A DNA stretch of 64,000 bases from NCBI GenBank assembly GCA_944371905.1, contig CALVYA010000003.1, positions 16,861 to 80,860 on the forward strand, read 5' to 3'. Under the pieces are notes generated by a model that was not told where the DNA came from, did not search any database, and saw only the letters and a list, made by a program, of their open reading frames with translations. Within the stretch, counting starts at the first letter, position 1; every line of letters starts with the position of its first letter. The translations under genes were made by a program, and so were the position numbers. Source of the DNA: an uncultured Bacilli bacterium. Lineage in GTDB: Bacteria; Bacillota_I; Bacilli_A; RF39; UBA660. Positions 18,448 through 27,747 of this stretch are shown here, one piece after another.

Positions 18448-19179
18448 ATGAAATATAAATACTTTATTTTGATAATTTTCTGCCTGTTAATTATTAATAT
18501 AATACTATTAATAAAAAACTTTGATCTTAATCAAAAGACAAATCATGATTATCTAGCAAATAAAGTTATTTCTATAGATAATAATACTACTACGTTGGAA
18601 AAGAAAATAGAGGAAAAATCAAATGATCCAAAATATAAAATCAAAATATATTATCCATATACACCTTATAATACTTTAAACAAAGAAATTGATGAGAAAA
18701 TCAGTACTTATATACAACAACTGAAAGATGCTGCCATTAATAATAAAGTTCAACTTAACCAATATTATACTATTGATATATTATATGATTCTTACTGCTA
18801 TCAAAATTATATTTCCTATGTTTTTTATATTAGCATTTATACAGGAGGAGCTCATCCTAATAATACTATCTGGACTATTACTTATGATACTAATAGTGAT
18901 AAAATAATTACGATTAAAGATTTGATTGAAAAAAATGAAAATATATTAAATATATTATCTATGGAAAGCAAACATCAATTAAAAAAAGAGAAACGTTTTT
19001 TAAATCAAAATGATATTATTGATTCCATGTTAGAAGAAGGTACTAAACCTACTAACGAAAATTTTAAAAACTTTGCTGTTTCAAATAATGGATTACTTAT
19101 CTTCTTTGAACAATATCAAATAGCACCATATAGTTTTGGACAATTTGAAATTACTATTCCCTACTCTAAATTATTTTAA
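18448..19179 (+). CDS. DUF3298 (RsiV-like) extracellular protein with membrane anchor
   Basis: A 243-residue protein. Residues 4-24 are a hydrophobic signal anchor; the rest is outside the cell. DUF3298 hallmarks are visible: YTGGAHPNN, then ITIKDLIEKNE, and at the end GLLIFFEQYQIAPYSFGQF. The fold is shared with the anti-sigma factor RsiV, which binds lysozyme, and with PdaC-type cell-wall proteins. No sigma factor gene is adjacent, so it is probably a wall-binding protein rather than an anti-sigma factor. GGTGATAGC precedes the ATG. Confidence 0.75.
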   Translation: MKYKYFILIIFCLLIINIILLIKNFDLNQKTNHDYLANKVISIDNNTTTLEKKIEEKSNDPKYKIKIYYPYTPYNTLNKEIDEKISTYIQQLKDAAINNKVQLNQYYTIDILYDSYCYQNYISYVFYISIYTGGAHPNNTIWTITYDTNSDKIITIKDLIEKNENILNILSMESKHQLKKEKRFLNQNDIIDSMLEEGTKPTNENFKNFAVSNNGLLIFFEQYQIAPYSFGQFEITIPYSKLF

Positions 19180-19221
19180 TTATTTAATATTATAATGCTA
19201 TAATAATAGTAGGAGGAATTT

Positions 19222-20409
19222 ATGAGAACAGTTGGAACTATTGTAAGAGGAATTAGAACACCCATTATAAAAGAAGGAGATAATTTAAAAGATATAGTAG
19301 TAGATTCACTAATGAAAGCCAGTGAAAGTGAAAATTTTGATTTTCACGATAAAGATGTAGTTGCTATTACTGAGGCAGTTGTAAGTATTAGCGATGGTAA
19401 TTATGCTACTATTGATGAAGTGGCAAAAGATGTTAGTAACAAGTTTAATAGTAAACATATAGGTATTGTTTTTCCAATACTAAGTAGAAATCGTTTTGCG
19501 CTTTGTCTTAAAGCGTTTGCTAGAAGCATGGATAAAATAACTATGTTATTAAGTTATCCAGCAGATGAAGTAGGAAATGATATTTTAGATAAGGAAAGAT
19601 TAGAACAATATAATATTAATCCATATGTAGATGTTATAACCGAAGAAGAATATATTAATAAATTTGGAGATTTTAAACATATTTTTACTGGAGTTAATAT
19701 GGTTGATTTTTATCGCGATTTAGTAAAAAAAGAAAATTGTGAAATTGAATTTATCTTTGCTAATCATCCAGAAGAAATATTAAAATATACAAAAAATGTA
19801 ATTGCTGCTGATATTCATACTAGAGAAAAAACAAAGAAAAGGTTAATTCAATTTGGTGCTTCTAAAGTATTGGGATTAGATGAAATTATGAATAAAAGTA
19901 TTGACGGAAGTGGTTATAACAGCAAATATGGTTTGTTAGGCTCTAATCGTGCTACAGAAGAAAAAATAAAATTATTCCCAGAAAATGGAGAAAAATTAAT
20001 TAATGATATCCAAAATAAATTGAAAGAATTAACCGGCAAAACAATTGAAGTTATGATTTATGGGGATGGTGCTTTTAAAGATCCTGTAGGAAAAATATGG
20101 GAATTAGCAGATCCTGTCGTTAGTCCTTTTTATACTTCTGGATTAGTTGGAAGTCCTAATGAATTAAAATTAAAATATTTATCTGACAATAAATTTAATA
20201 ATTTAAGAGGAGAAGAATTACAGAAAGCTATCCAAAAAGAAATAATCAATAAAGACAAAGATTTAAAAGGAAAAATAGAAACACAAGGAACTACTCCTAG
20301 AAGATATACTGATTTAATTGGATCGCTTTGCGATTTAACTAGTGGTAGTGGTGATAAAGGTACACCTGTAGTATTAGTTCAAAACTATTTTACTAATTAT
20401 GCTGAATAA
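19222..20409 (+). CDS. Coenzyme F420-0:L-glutamate ligase-like protein
   Basis: A 395-residue protein. The N-terminus MRTVGTIVRGIRTPIIKEGD and the segment DVVAITEAVVSIS belong to the F420-0:gamma-glutamyl ligase (CofE-like) family, which adds glutamate to a phospholactyl flavin. The middle and C-terminal parts (MIYGDGAFKDPVGKIWELAD; TSGSGDKGTPVVLVQNYF) are typical of the Firmicutes branch, found in organisms without known F420 synthesis. The true substrate there is unknown. No other F420 gene is present. GTAGGAGGAATTT precedes the ATG. Confidence 0.75.
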   Translation: MRTVGTIVRGIRTPIIKEGDNLKDIVVDSLMKASESENFDFHDKDVVAITEAVVSISDGNYATIDEVAKDVSNKFNSKHIGIVFPILSRNRFALCLKAFARSMDKITMLLSYPADEVGNDILDKERLEQYNINPYVDVITEEEYINKFGDFKHIFTGVNMVDFYRDLVKKENCEIEFIFANHPEEILKYTKNVIAADIHTREKTKKRLIQFGASKVLGLDEIMNKSIDGSGYNSKYGLLGSNRATEEKIKLFPENGEKLINDIQNKLKELTGKTIEVMIYGDGAFKDPVGKIWELADPVVSPFYTSGLVGSPNELKLKYLSDNKFNNLRGEELQKAIQKEIINKDKDLKGKIETQGTTPRRYTDLIGSLCDLTSGSGDKGTPVVLVQNYFTNYAE

Positions 20410-20433
20410 AAGAATATAATATATTATAAAAAA

Positions 20434-20464
20434 ATAAAAGCTCAACAAACGTTGAGTTTTTATC
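20434..20464. terminator. Bidirectional terminator
   Basis: AAAAG-CTCAAC-AAAC-GTTGAG-TTTTT between the F420-ligase-like gene and the converging ABC permease gene. Confidence 0.8.
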
Positions 20465-22523
20465 TACTCTTTATTATATTTTTACTACAATAATAAGTTA
20501 TAAAGAAATACCCACCATAAATTATAACAATTAAAGATGCTGTCATAACAATTGATTTTAATAGTTCTTCATTTCCAAAAGTAGATAAAATATAATTACA
20601 AAAGATAATTCCAAAAATCGAATGAATTATAGCAAGTACTAATGGGACCATAAAGAAAATTAATATTTGATTAAATAATGCTTTATTAATCATTTTCTCA
20701 TCTGTTCCTATTTTCCTTAACATATCAAATCTTTCTTTATTATCAGTACTTTCAGTAAGTTCTTTTAAAGCCAAAATAGCAGCACTAGAAATTAAGAAAA
20801 CTATTCCTAAATACAATCCTATAAAAGTAACCATAGCCCCTAAACCAATACTTGCTTCATAAATAGTTATTTTAGTACTAGCTGATAGATTAATCATATG
20901 AGCATTAGGATGATTTTCTAAATTTGTAATTCTATTTTCAATATTATCTTTTTCTTCATCTGTATCACCAATATAATTAGCTAATAAATGTTCTTCCTCT
21001 AACCATGATTTATTAATAACATTATCTGGTACTAAAATAATTCCTGTATTAATATGATTGGAACTAATTTCAATAAATCCTTCCTTACATTCCCTATATT
21101 TAGGATTTAAAGTTTTCCCATCTAAAGTTATTGTTGTACTTTTCTCTAAAGCTTTATTTCTAATTGTTATCATGCTATCAAAATCAGCAATGACCATATA
21201 TTCGTCTTCCCCTAATTCATAGGTTGAATTACCATATAATTTTGCTACACGATTATATTCGCTTATCTTAACAATTGCTTCAGCAGAATCTAGTTCTATA
21301 TGAGGAAATTCTTTTTTTACATTTTCAAGTTCACTTCCCAAAGTATCTAAAAAAGTTAATTCATTAGTTGCATAAATATTTACATGAACTATATCTTTTA
21401 AATAATCATTAATATTAAAATCTAATTTCTCTAAACTTTCTTCAATCGTATAATAAGTATCTTCTAACTGATATTCATTATATCCTAAAATAGGTGCATC
21501 CTCTTTACTTACATTTCTCTTTTTGTATAATTCGATATCTATTGGTGCTAATTCTTTTAAATTGCTAGTCATGGAGTTTTTTAATGATAATGCACTAGAT
21601 AATACACAAATAGTAATAAATAACATTAAACAAATCATAGTCATTGAAAAAACTGTTGTATTAACTTTACTACTGATTTGTCTTAAAGTGAAACTATTTA
21701 GTCCCTTGTAATACAAATTCTTAATATTCATGACAATTTTTAAAATTAATCCTGATAAAGACCAGAATATAAAGAATGTTGAAACAGCCCCTAAAACAAT
21801 AGGTAAAAATATATCAGCGGCATCATCTAATTTTGTGACTTCACTCGTAACTAAATAGTAAGCATAACTTAAAGTTACTACGGAAATAAAGAAAAGAATA
21901 ATGCAAATAATTGGATTTTTTAATTTTATTTTTTCTACTTTTTTACTATATTGTAATAAATCAATTAGCTTACATTTTCTAACTGTTATAACATTAAAAA
22001 GAATGACAATTAAATACATGACTCCAAAATATATTAATGTTTTCATACAGGAGCTTGTGGAAAAAATAAATTCAAATTTAGTCATATTTGCTTCAAACAT
22101 ATTTGCTACAAAGACACTCATTAATTGAGATAGCACAACACCTATTCCTAATCCTATGATTAAAGAGAGGATTCCTATTAATAATGTTTCAAAGAATAAA
22201 ATCATTGATATTTTTCTCTTACTCATTCCTAAAGTTAAATAAATCCCAAATTCTTTATGCCTTCTTTTCATTAAAAACCTACTAGCATAAATAATTAAAA
22301 ATCCTAATATGAATGCAACAAAAACACTGACTCCTGATAACATATTGATCATTAATTGTATTAACTCTTTCGTACTTGATGTTACATTTAATAAAACTGT
22401 TTGACTTTCTATAGCATTAAATATATAAAATATTGCTACCCCTAATATTAAAGTAAAAAAATAAATAGCATAATCTTTAAAACTTTTTCTTATATTTCTA
22501 AGCGATATCTTAAAGAGCGTCAT
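20460..22523 (-). CDS. BceB-type ABC transporter permease
   Basis: A 687-residue membrane protein with ten predicted helices. FtsX-like repeats sit at the two ends, and a large extracellular domain of about 200 residues lies between helices 7 and 8, the defining feature of BceB/VraG permeases. That domain binds the bacitracin- or lantibiotic-blocked lipid II cycle intermediate, and the transporter passes the signal to the BceS kinase. It overlaps the upstream ATPase gene by 14 bp (GGGGGTGACTTAA-ATG inside it). It is the last gene of a four-gene operon: regulator, kinase, ATPase, permease. Confidence 0.9.
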   Translation of the reverse strand: MTLFKISLRNIRKSFKDYAIYFFTLILGVAIFYIFNAIESQTVLLNVTSSTKELIQLMINMLSGVSVFVAFILGFLIIYASRFLMKRRHKEFGIYLTLGMSKRKISMILFFETLLIGILSLIIGLGIGVVLSQLMSVFVANMFEANMTKFEFIFSTSSCMKTLIYFGVMYLIVILFNVITVRKCKLIDLLQYSKKVEKIKLKNPIICIILFFISVVTLSYAYYLVTSEVTKLDDAADIFLPIVLGAVSTFFIFWSLSGLILKIVMNIKNLYYKGLNSFTLRQISSKVNTTVFSMTMICLMLFITICVLSSALSLKNSMTSNLKELAPIDIELYKKRNVSKEDAPILGYNEYQLEDTYYTIEESLEKLDFNINDYLKDIVHVNIYATNELTFLDTLGSELENVKKEFPHIELDSAEAIVKISEYNRVAKLYGNSTYELGEDEYMVIADFDSMITIRNKALEKSTTITLDGKTLNPKYRECKEGFIEISSNHINTGIILVPDNVINKSWLEEEHLLANYIGDTDEEKDNIENRITNLENHPNAHMINLSASTKITIYEASIGLGAMVTFIGLYLGIVFLISSAAILALKELTESTDNKERFDMLRKIGTDEKMINKALFNQILIFFMVPLVLAIIHSIFGIIFCNYILSTFGNEELLKSIVMTASLIVIIYGGYFFITYYCSKNIIKSR

Positions 22524-23277
22524 TTAAGTCACCCCCAAGTAAGGTTACAACATCAATTATCTTGTCAAAAAAATCCTTTCTTGAGTCATTTCCCCTTCTT
22601 ATCTCATTAAATACTTTTCCATCTTTAATAAAAATAACCCTACTAGCGTATGAGGCCGCAAAAGAATCATGAGTGACCATTAAAATAGTAGTATTTAAAG
22701 TATCATTTAAATAATTAAAACTTTCCAATAACATCTTAGAGGACTTAGAATCCAGAGCTCCGGTTGGTTCATCCGCTAATACTAGTTCTGGATCGGTAAT
22801 AATAGCTCTAGCGGATGCTACACGTTGCTTTTGACCGCCCGACATTTGATAGGGATACTTATTTAACACATTTCTTATATCCAATTTATTGGCAACTTCA
22901 TTAACACGTCTTTCTATTTCACTAGGTTTTACGTTTTGTATAGAAAGTGCTAAAGCAATATTTTCATAAGCAGTTAAGGTATCTAAAAGATTAAAATCTT
23001 GGAAAATAAACCCTAATTTTTCTCTTCTAAATCTATTTAATTCATTTCCTTTTAATTTAGTAATATCTTCTCCATTTATATAAATATGACCAGAAGTTAC
23101 TTTATCAATAGTAGAAATACAATTCAAAAGAGTCGTCTTTCCACTACCACTAGCTCCCATAATTACTACAAATTCACCTTTCTCTATTTCAAAAGAAATA
23201 TTATCAATCGCTTTAGTAAGAGTCGATCTATTACCATAATATTTTTCTATTTTTTCGAGCTTTAAAATATTTGACAT
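22510..23277 (-). CDS. BceA-type ABC transporter ATPase
   Basis: A 255-residue ATPase of the MacB/LolD/BceA group. Walker A GASGSGKTTLLNC, signature SGGQKQRVASARA, Walker B LVLADEPTGALDS and H-loop MVTHDSFAA are all intact. It pairs with the downstream BceB-type permease. The start at 23277 follows AAGGAGAGATAAT; an in-frame ATG eight codons earlier has no ribosome site. Confidence 0.92.
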   Translation of the reverse strand: MSNILKLEKIEKYYGNRSTLTKAIDNISFEIEKGEFVVIMGASGSGKTTLLNCISTIDKVTSGHIYINGEDITKLKGNELNRFRREKLGFIFQDFNLLDTLTAYENIALALSIQNVKPSEIERRVNEVANKLDIRNVLNKYPYQMSGGQKQRVASARAIITDPELVLADEPTGALDSKSSKMLLESFNYLNDTLNTTILMVTHDSFAASYASRVIFIKDGKVFNEIRRGNDSRKDFFDKIIDVVTLLGGDLNDAL

Positions 23278-23364
23278 ATTATCTCTCCTTTCACGATTCA
23301 TTATAAAAGATAAATTTCTTTTAGTCCTGTTTCTAATATTACATAATATTACATTTTTGTAACA

Positions 23365-24384
23365 TCATTTTACAACTTCAAAGAAATTATTTTTAACAAA
23401 AATTATTTTTACTTCTGTATATTCATTTTCTATAGAATCAATTGTTATTTGATGTCCTAATTTAGTACATAAATTCTTAGCAATATATAATCCCATACCC
23501 GTTGAAGTTCTTACCATGCGACCATTAGAACCAGTAAAGGTTTTATCAAATACTTTAGGAACGTCTTTTTTAGATATACCAATTCCATTGTCGTATATTT
23601 TTAATACGATATTATCGTTGGTCTCTTCTGTAGAGATTTTTATATATGAGGTAGTATCTTTTCTTATATATTTAATACTATTACTAATGATTTGATTGAT
23701 AATAAATTCTAACCATTTCGAATCAGTTAAAATTTTAATATTCTTTAAATCAACCATTAAATCAATTTTATTTTCCAATAAAATATCTTTATTTCTTAAA
23801 GCTACATTAGACACTACTTTATTTAAGTTTACTTCTTTAATTAAGTAATCTTTTTCAGCATTTTCACTTCTAGTGTAGTATAAAACCTGTTCTATACCGT
23901 CATCCAATCTTTTCAATTGTTCCATTACTTTTTTATTAGATATTTCTTTATGATTATGAGTCATTAATTGAATAGAAGATAAAGGTAGTTTGACTTCGTG
24001 AATCCACATTTCTATATATTCTTTAAAATCATTTAAATTAATAGTGTACTCTTTTACCTTTTCATTCATTGATTTGTTGATTTCATATAACGAATCATAT
24101 AATATTTTCCCATCATAAAAATTAGGACAATCCATCATTTCAGTAATTAAATATTTTTTATCTAAATGTTCAAGATTTTTTAAAAATATATCATAAAATT
24201 TCTTTCGTCTACCATAATCATAACTGATAACGAAAACTACTCCTACCAATAGAGAAATATCTACGCCTAGTATTGCTTGGGAAGAGGTTTTAAATGCAAT
24301 AAGAATGGAATTAATTACAAAAAATATAAAAATAAATAATAGTACATTTAATACATTTCTTTTTAAATATTCACTTAATCTCAT
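23365..24384 (-). CDS. BceS-type sensor histidine kinase
   Basis: A 339-residue kinase with two N-terminal membrane helices and almost no extracellular loop, as expected for intramembrane-sensing kinases that read flux through the BceAB transporter. The phosphorylated histidine is in MWIHEVKLPLSS. N-box NQIISNSIKYI, D-box IYDNGIGISKKDV, the following VFDKTFTG and G-box STGMGLYIAKNL are complete. Its ATG overlaps the stop of the response regulator gene (ATGA). Confidence 0.9.
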   Translation of the reverse strand: MRLSEYLKRNVLNVLLFIFIFFVINSILIAFKTSSQAILGVDISLLVGVVFVISYDYGRRKKFYDIFLKNLEHLDKKYLITEMMDCPNFYDGKILYDSLYEINKSMNEKVKEYTINLNDFKEYIEMWIHEVKLPLSSIQLMTHNHKEISNKKVMEQLKRLDDGIEQVLYYTRSENAEKDYLIKEVNLNKVVSNVALRNKDILLENKIDLMVDLKNIKILTDSKWLEFIINQIISNSIKYIRKDTTSYIKISTEETNDNIVLKIYDNGIGISKKDVPKVFDKTFTGSNGRMVRTSTGMGLYIAKNLCTKLGHQITIDSIENEYTEVKIIFVKNNFFEVVK

Positions 24385-25043
24385 ATTAATATATATCCTT
24401 GTCCTTTTCTTGTTTCAATGGCATCTTCATACCCTATTTCTTTTAATTTAGATCGAAGTCTACTAATATTAACTGTAAGAGCATTATCATTAATATATTC
24501 ATCATTATTCCATAAATCAGTCATCAATTCATCTCGTGTTACAATATTTCCTTTTTTAGTTAATAAATAAGTAAAAATTAACATTTCATTTTTAGTAAGT
24601 AATATTTCTTCTTCCTCATTTTTTATAACTCCTCTTTTAGGGATTATTTTTAAATCACAATAATTTAAAACTTCACTTTTATTCTCCATTCTTTTAAAAA
24701 TAGCATTTATTCTTAATAATAATATAGTAGGATTGTATGGTTTCGTTATATAATCATCTGCTCCATAACTCATAGATAAAACTTCATCTGCCTCGTTATT
24801 TTTACTAGTTACCATGATAATAGGAACATTACTTTCTTTTCTTATTTTTTGTAATAATAACTCTCCATTCATTTTAGGAATATTAATATCTAATAAAATT
24901 AAATCTGGCTTAATATGAATAACTTCTTCATAAACATTTTCAAAATCATTTAAAACAATTCCTTCATAAGAAGCATTATCTAATAATTCTTTTAATTCAA
25001 GACATATACTTACATCATCCTCTATAATTAAAATTTTTTTCAT
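24381..25043 (-). CDS. BceR-type response regulator
   Basis: A 220-residue OmpR-family regulator. The receiver domain has the acidic pair EDD near the start, the phosphorylation site in LILLDINIPKMNG and the switch Thr/Lys in MVTSKN and YITKPYNP. The C-terminal winged helix ends RLRSKLKEIGYEDAIETRKG. ATG at 25043 is chosen because GGGTGATTATA precedes it directly. As the first gene of the operon it is probably self-regulated from the promoter at 25061-25083. Confidence 0.92.
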   Translation of the reverse strand: MKKILIIEDDVSICLELKELLDNASYEGIVLNDFENVYEEVIHIKPDLILLDINIPKMNGELLLQKIRKESNVPIIMVTSKNNEADEVLSMSYGADDYITKPYNPTILLLRINAIFKRMENKSEVLNYCDLKIIPKRGVIKNEEEEILLTKNEMLIFTYLLTKKGNIVTRDELMTDLWNNDEYINDNALTVNISRLRSKLKEIGYEDAIETRKGQGYILI

Positions 25044-25060
25044 TATAATCACCCAATTTG

Positions 25061-25083
25061 ATTATAACACAAATACTATTTGT
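25061..25083 (-). promoter_or_regulatory. Extended -10 promoter with a palindromic operator for the bceRSAB-type operon
   Basis: On the minus strand TGT-TATAAT (25061-25069) is an extended -10 element. Immediately upstream, filling the normal spacer, is the perfect 15-bp palindrome ACAAATA-G-TATTTGT (25069-25083). The first gene starts 18 bp downstream. A repressor or the response regulator itself could bind here. Confidence 0.5.
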
Positions 25084-25105
25084 CTATTCTTACAAAAAAG
25101 AAAGA

Positions 25106-25128
25106 TAAAAAAAGAACCAGAATGGTCC
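25106..25128 (-). terminator. Terminator after rubredoxin gene
   Basis: On the minus strand GGACCA-TTC-TGGTTC (one G-T pair) is followed by TTTTTTTA. Confidence 0.65.
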
Positions 25129-25143
25129 AAATATTATCATTAA

Positions 25144-25287
25144 TTATTCATCTTCTACTTTAACAAACATACTCTTTGGAACACCACAAACTGGACAAGT
25201 CCAATCTTCTGGTAATTCTTCGAATTTAACCTCTTCAGTTGCATCATCATAAATATAACCACATACGGTGCATTTCCATTTTTCCAT
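25144..25287 (-). CDS. Rubredoxin, short-loop form
   Basis: A 47-residue electron carrier with a single Fe(Cys)4 centre. Cys6 and Cys9 are in [11 protein letters not shown], Cys31 and Cys34 in [15 protein letters not shown]. The usual rubredoxin loop with its GDP-x-G stretch between the two knuckles is shortened to a few acidic residues, so the protein is about five residues shorter than standard. AGGAGGAGAGATTATT precedes the ATG. It has its own terminator and stands alone. It is the likely electron donor to the superoxide reductase at the left of the window. Confidence 0.92.
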   Translation of the reverse strand: MEKWKCTVCGYIYDDATEEVKFEELPEDWTCPVCGVPKSMFVKVEDE

Positions 25288-25374
25288 AATAATCTCTCCT
25301 CCTATATTTTCATGTTATTTATCTCTATCAATTATTCTAACATAAGAAGATCACAAAATCAAATATACAAGATT

Positions 25375-26262
25375 TTATTTTCTTACTTTAATGATATCAT
25401 CACTAGCTAAATGTCCTATTAATAGTGATGAATTAGGATCATGATTACTATAATTATCAATTACTCTATTCTCATCATAATTAGCATAACAATATTTACA
25501 AAAATGCCTACAAGAATTATATACACCTATATCAACCATTTCTACGCAATTACACATATTACCACGTCTTGCTTTCCATTTCTTAAATTTTGTTTTACCA
25601 GTTAATTTATGGGCTAACTCTACTCCTAAGCAATCCCTTTTTATAAAACCATATTCTAATAACCTTCGTTCTTCAAAACATGTCTGTACAGTCATACCAT
25701 GATTACTTGCAGAACAACTGAAATTAATTCCTATTTGTTCATAATCTTTTTCCGTAAATTCTCTTAACTTTAAATCTTTTATATTATTTTGAACATTTTT
25801 ATAATTATCAATAAAAGATATAATTATATTTGTTACATAACCATCTAATAAACTACACATTTTGTCAAAGGCTTTTATATGATAATTAATGTTATATTTA
25901 TCACTTAAAAAAACAGGATCATACCTTATATATAAATTATCTTTACCAATAATATTAGATATTTCTTTTATCGCTTCAATGATTTCTTTTTTAGATGGAA
26001 CATTTGGTTCTATATCTTTCTTATATGGAGTTAAAGTAACGTGGAACAAAATAGGTTTGGTTATTTCTTGTAAGTGTTTCACAATAGGAATAGGATTTTT
26101 TGTACAAAACAAAATGGCATCAACATCACTAAAATAAATTCTACTTACTTGCTCATGATAAAATGGATTTCTTACATCAATATACCCTTCTTGATATCTA
26201 TTTATAAACCAATCACAATAAAATGCTATAATATCTGTTCTTCCACTCACATTTAAAATCAT
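25375..26262 (-). CDS. DUF1848 protein, radical-SAM-like iron-sulfur protein
   Basis: A 295-residue protein of the DUF1848 family. It opens with LNVSGRTDIIAFYCDWF and contains DAILFCTKNP, both standard for the family. The C-terminal cysteine cluster NSCRHFCKYCYAN reads C-x3-C-x2-C, as in radical SAM proteins, and further cysteines (NMCNCVEM, RDCLGVEL) may bind a second cluster. The reaction is unknown. AGAGGTAGTTT precedes the ATG. Confidence 0.8.
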   Translation of the reverse strand: MILNVSGRTDIIAFYCDWFINRYQEGYIDVRNPFYHEQVSRIYFSDVDAILFCTKNPIPIVKHLQEITKPILFHVTLTPYKKDIEPNVPSKKEIIEAIKEISNIIGKDNLYIRYDPVFLSDKYNINYHIKAFDKMCSLLDGYVTNIIISFIDNYKNVQNNIKDLKLREFTEKDYEQIGINFSCSASNHGMTVQTCFEERRLLEYGFIKRDCLGVELAHKLTGKTKFKKWKARRGNMCNCVEMVDIGVYNSCRHFCKYCYANYDENRVIDNYSNHDPNSSLLIGHLASDDIIKVRK

Positions 26263-26281
26263 AAACTACCTCTAATAAATA

Positions 26282-27286
26282 TTATTTTTTATCTTCGCTA
26301 TCATATTCGTCAAATACATTACCAACTATTTCTTCAATAATATCTTCCGTAGTAATAATACCTATAAACTTACCATCTTTCATAACTTGTGCCATTGCTT
26401 CGTGTTGTCCATTTAAAAGAAGAAAAGCATCATCTATGATATCATCATATTTTACTTTAGTAAGAGCTCTTACATAATTTTTTAAACTAAATTCGTTATT
26501 ATGTTTTAATATAAAATCTTTTACATTAATAACACCTATTACTTTTTTATTATGCGTTACTGGAAATCTTGTATATTTATATTTTTTTAAAATACCAATA
26601 ATCTTATCACGAGAATCTTCCAAATCAATAAAGATAACATCTTTTTTAGGAGTCATTACTTTTTCAACTGTTGTATCATTGAATTCAAAAACATTAAATA
26701 ATAATCCCTTTTCTAAATCTTCTAATCCAGATTCAGCAATATTATTCTTTAGTTCTTCTTCGCTTTTTTCCTTTGCTTTTTTTATATTTAATAATTTAAC
26801 TATAAAATCAGTAGAAGTTTTTAAAATCAAAATAAAAGGTTTAAAAAATTTAATAACAAAATCAATTACGTTTACCATTGCAAAAGAAATCTCTTTAGAA
26901 TAAGCTAAGCCTATTTTTTTAGGAACTAATTCACCTAAAACTAAAGTAAAATACGATAAAATAATAGTTATAACGACTACTAAAATCGTAGTTAAAGTAC
27001 TAGTCGAAATAAAACTAATATTAATTATCCCAGCTAACTCACTAGCAAAACTTTCAGCGGCAAACGCACTAGCTAAAAAACCGGATAAAGTAATAGCTAT
27101 TTGAATGGCAGATAAAAAAGAACTAGAATCATTTAATAAACTTGCTATTTTATAAGCTTTTTTATTATTTTTCTTCAATTCTTTATTTAATTCATACTTA
27201 CTAATAGATAAATAAGCTATCTCAGTTGCGGAAAAAATACCATTAATAATAATTAAAACTATCAAAATTAAAAATTTAAATATCAT
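26282..27286 (-). CDS. CNNM/CBS-domain protein (HlyC/CorC family), short form
   Basis: A 334-residue membrane protein. Residues 1-185 form the DUF21/CNNM transmembrane domain (FSATEIAYLSISKYELNK near the start), and residues 195-325 a pair of CBS domains (VEKVMTPKKDVIFIDLED ... IGIITTEDIIEEIVGNVFDEYD). The C-terminal CorC/HlyC accessory domain found in most bacterial members is absent, and the protein stops right after the second CBS domain. Relatives transport or regulate magnesium or other divalent cations. The start is 27286 behind GGAGGATATAT. Confidence 0.85.
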   Translation of the reverse strand: MIFKFLILIVLIIINGIFSATEIAYLSISKYELNKELKKNNKKAYKIASLLNDSSSFLSAIQIAITLSGFLASAFAAESFASELAGIINISFISTSTLTTILVVVITIILSYFTLVLGELVPKKIGLAYSKEISFAMVNVIDFVIKFFKPFILILKTSTDFIVKLLNIKKAKEKSEEELKNNIAESGLEDLEKGLLFNVFEFNDTTVEKVMTPKKDVIFIDLEDSRDKIIGILKKYKYTRFPVTHNKKVIGVINVKDFILKHNNEFSLKNYVRALTKVKYDDIIDDAFLLLNGQHEAMAQVMKDGKFIGIITTEDIIEEIVGNVFDEYDSEDKK

Positions 27287-27361
27287 ATATATCCTCCATA
27301 TAATCATTATAACAAAAAACTAGATATTTTTATCTAGCAATTAGAAATACAAAACAATATT

Positions 27362-27747
27362 TTAATTTTTCAATTCTTTTATCTGTTCATTCATTTTTTT
27401 ACGTTGCTCACTATAAATAAAAGGAATCAAACTAGATATTACAGCTTCACTATTTATATCTTCTCTATTATATAATCCGTTAGTTAAATATTCTGTTATT
27501 TGAAACAATTGTTTATTATTATTAACTTTTAATTTTTGACCAAGATTATTTTCAGTAATACAATATATAACTACAAAAGGTAACCCGTTCTCATCTAATA
27601 AAAAACCTCCTTCTATAGAACACAAATATTATATTCAAATTCTGGGATTTCTAATTTCTTCAAAGCTATCTCTACTGCATGCGTTTTTGATGGATTCATA
27701 CTACCTAGTAATATTTCCATAATAAAATTTTCTATATATTTAATCAT
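27362..27747 (-). pseudogene. Broken DUF84 (YjjX-like inosine/xanthosine triphosphatase) gene
   Basis: Two reading frames together resemble a DUF84 NTPase with its middle missing. The first (27747 down to a TAG at 27613-27615, 44 codons) has the family N-terminus MEILLGSMNPSKTHAVEIAL. The second frame continues at about 27625 with SIEGGFLLDENG, matching the GLEGG strand, and ends with LTNGLYNREDINSEAVISSL, matching the family C-terminus. About 60 residues holding the SGV.dqP and RA helices are absent, and the frame shifts at the joint. Its start codon overlaps the stop of the upstream deoxyribosyltransferase-like gene (TAATG), so it was once translationally coupled to a nucleotide-housekeeping partner. 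Confidence 0.65.
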
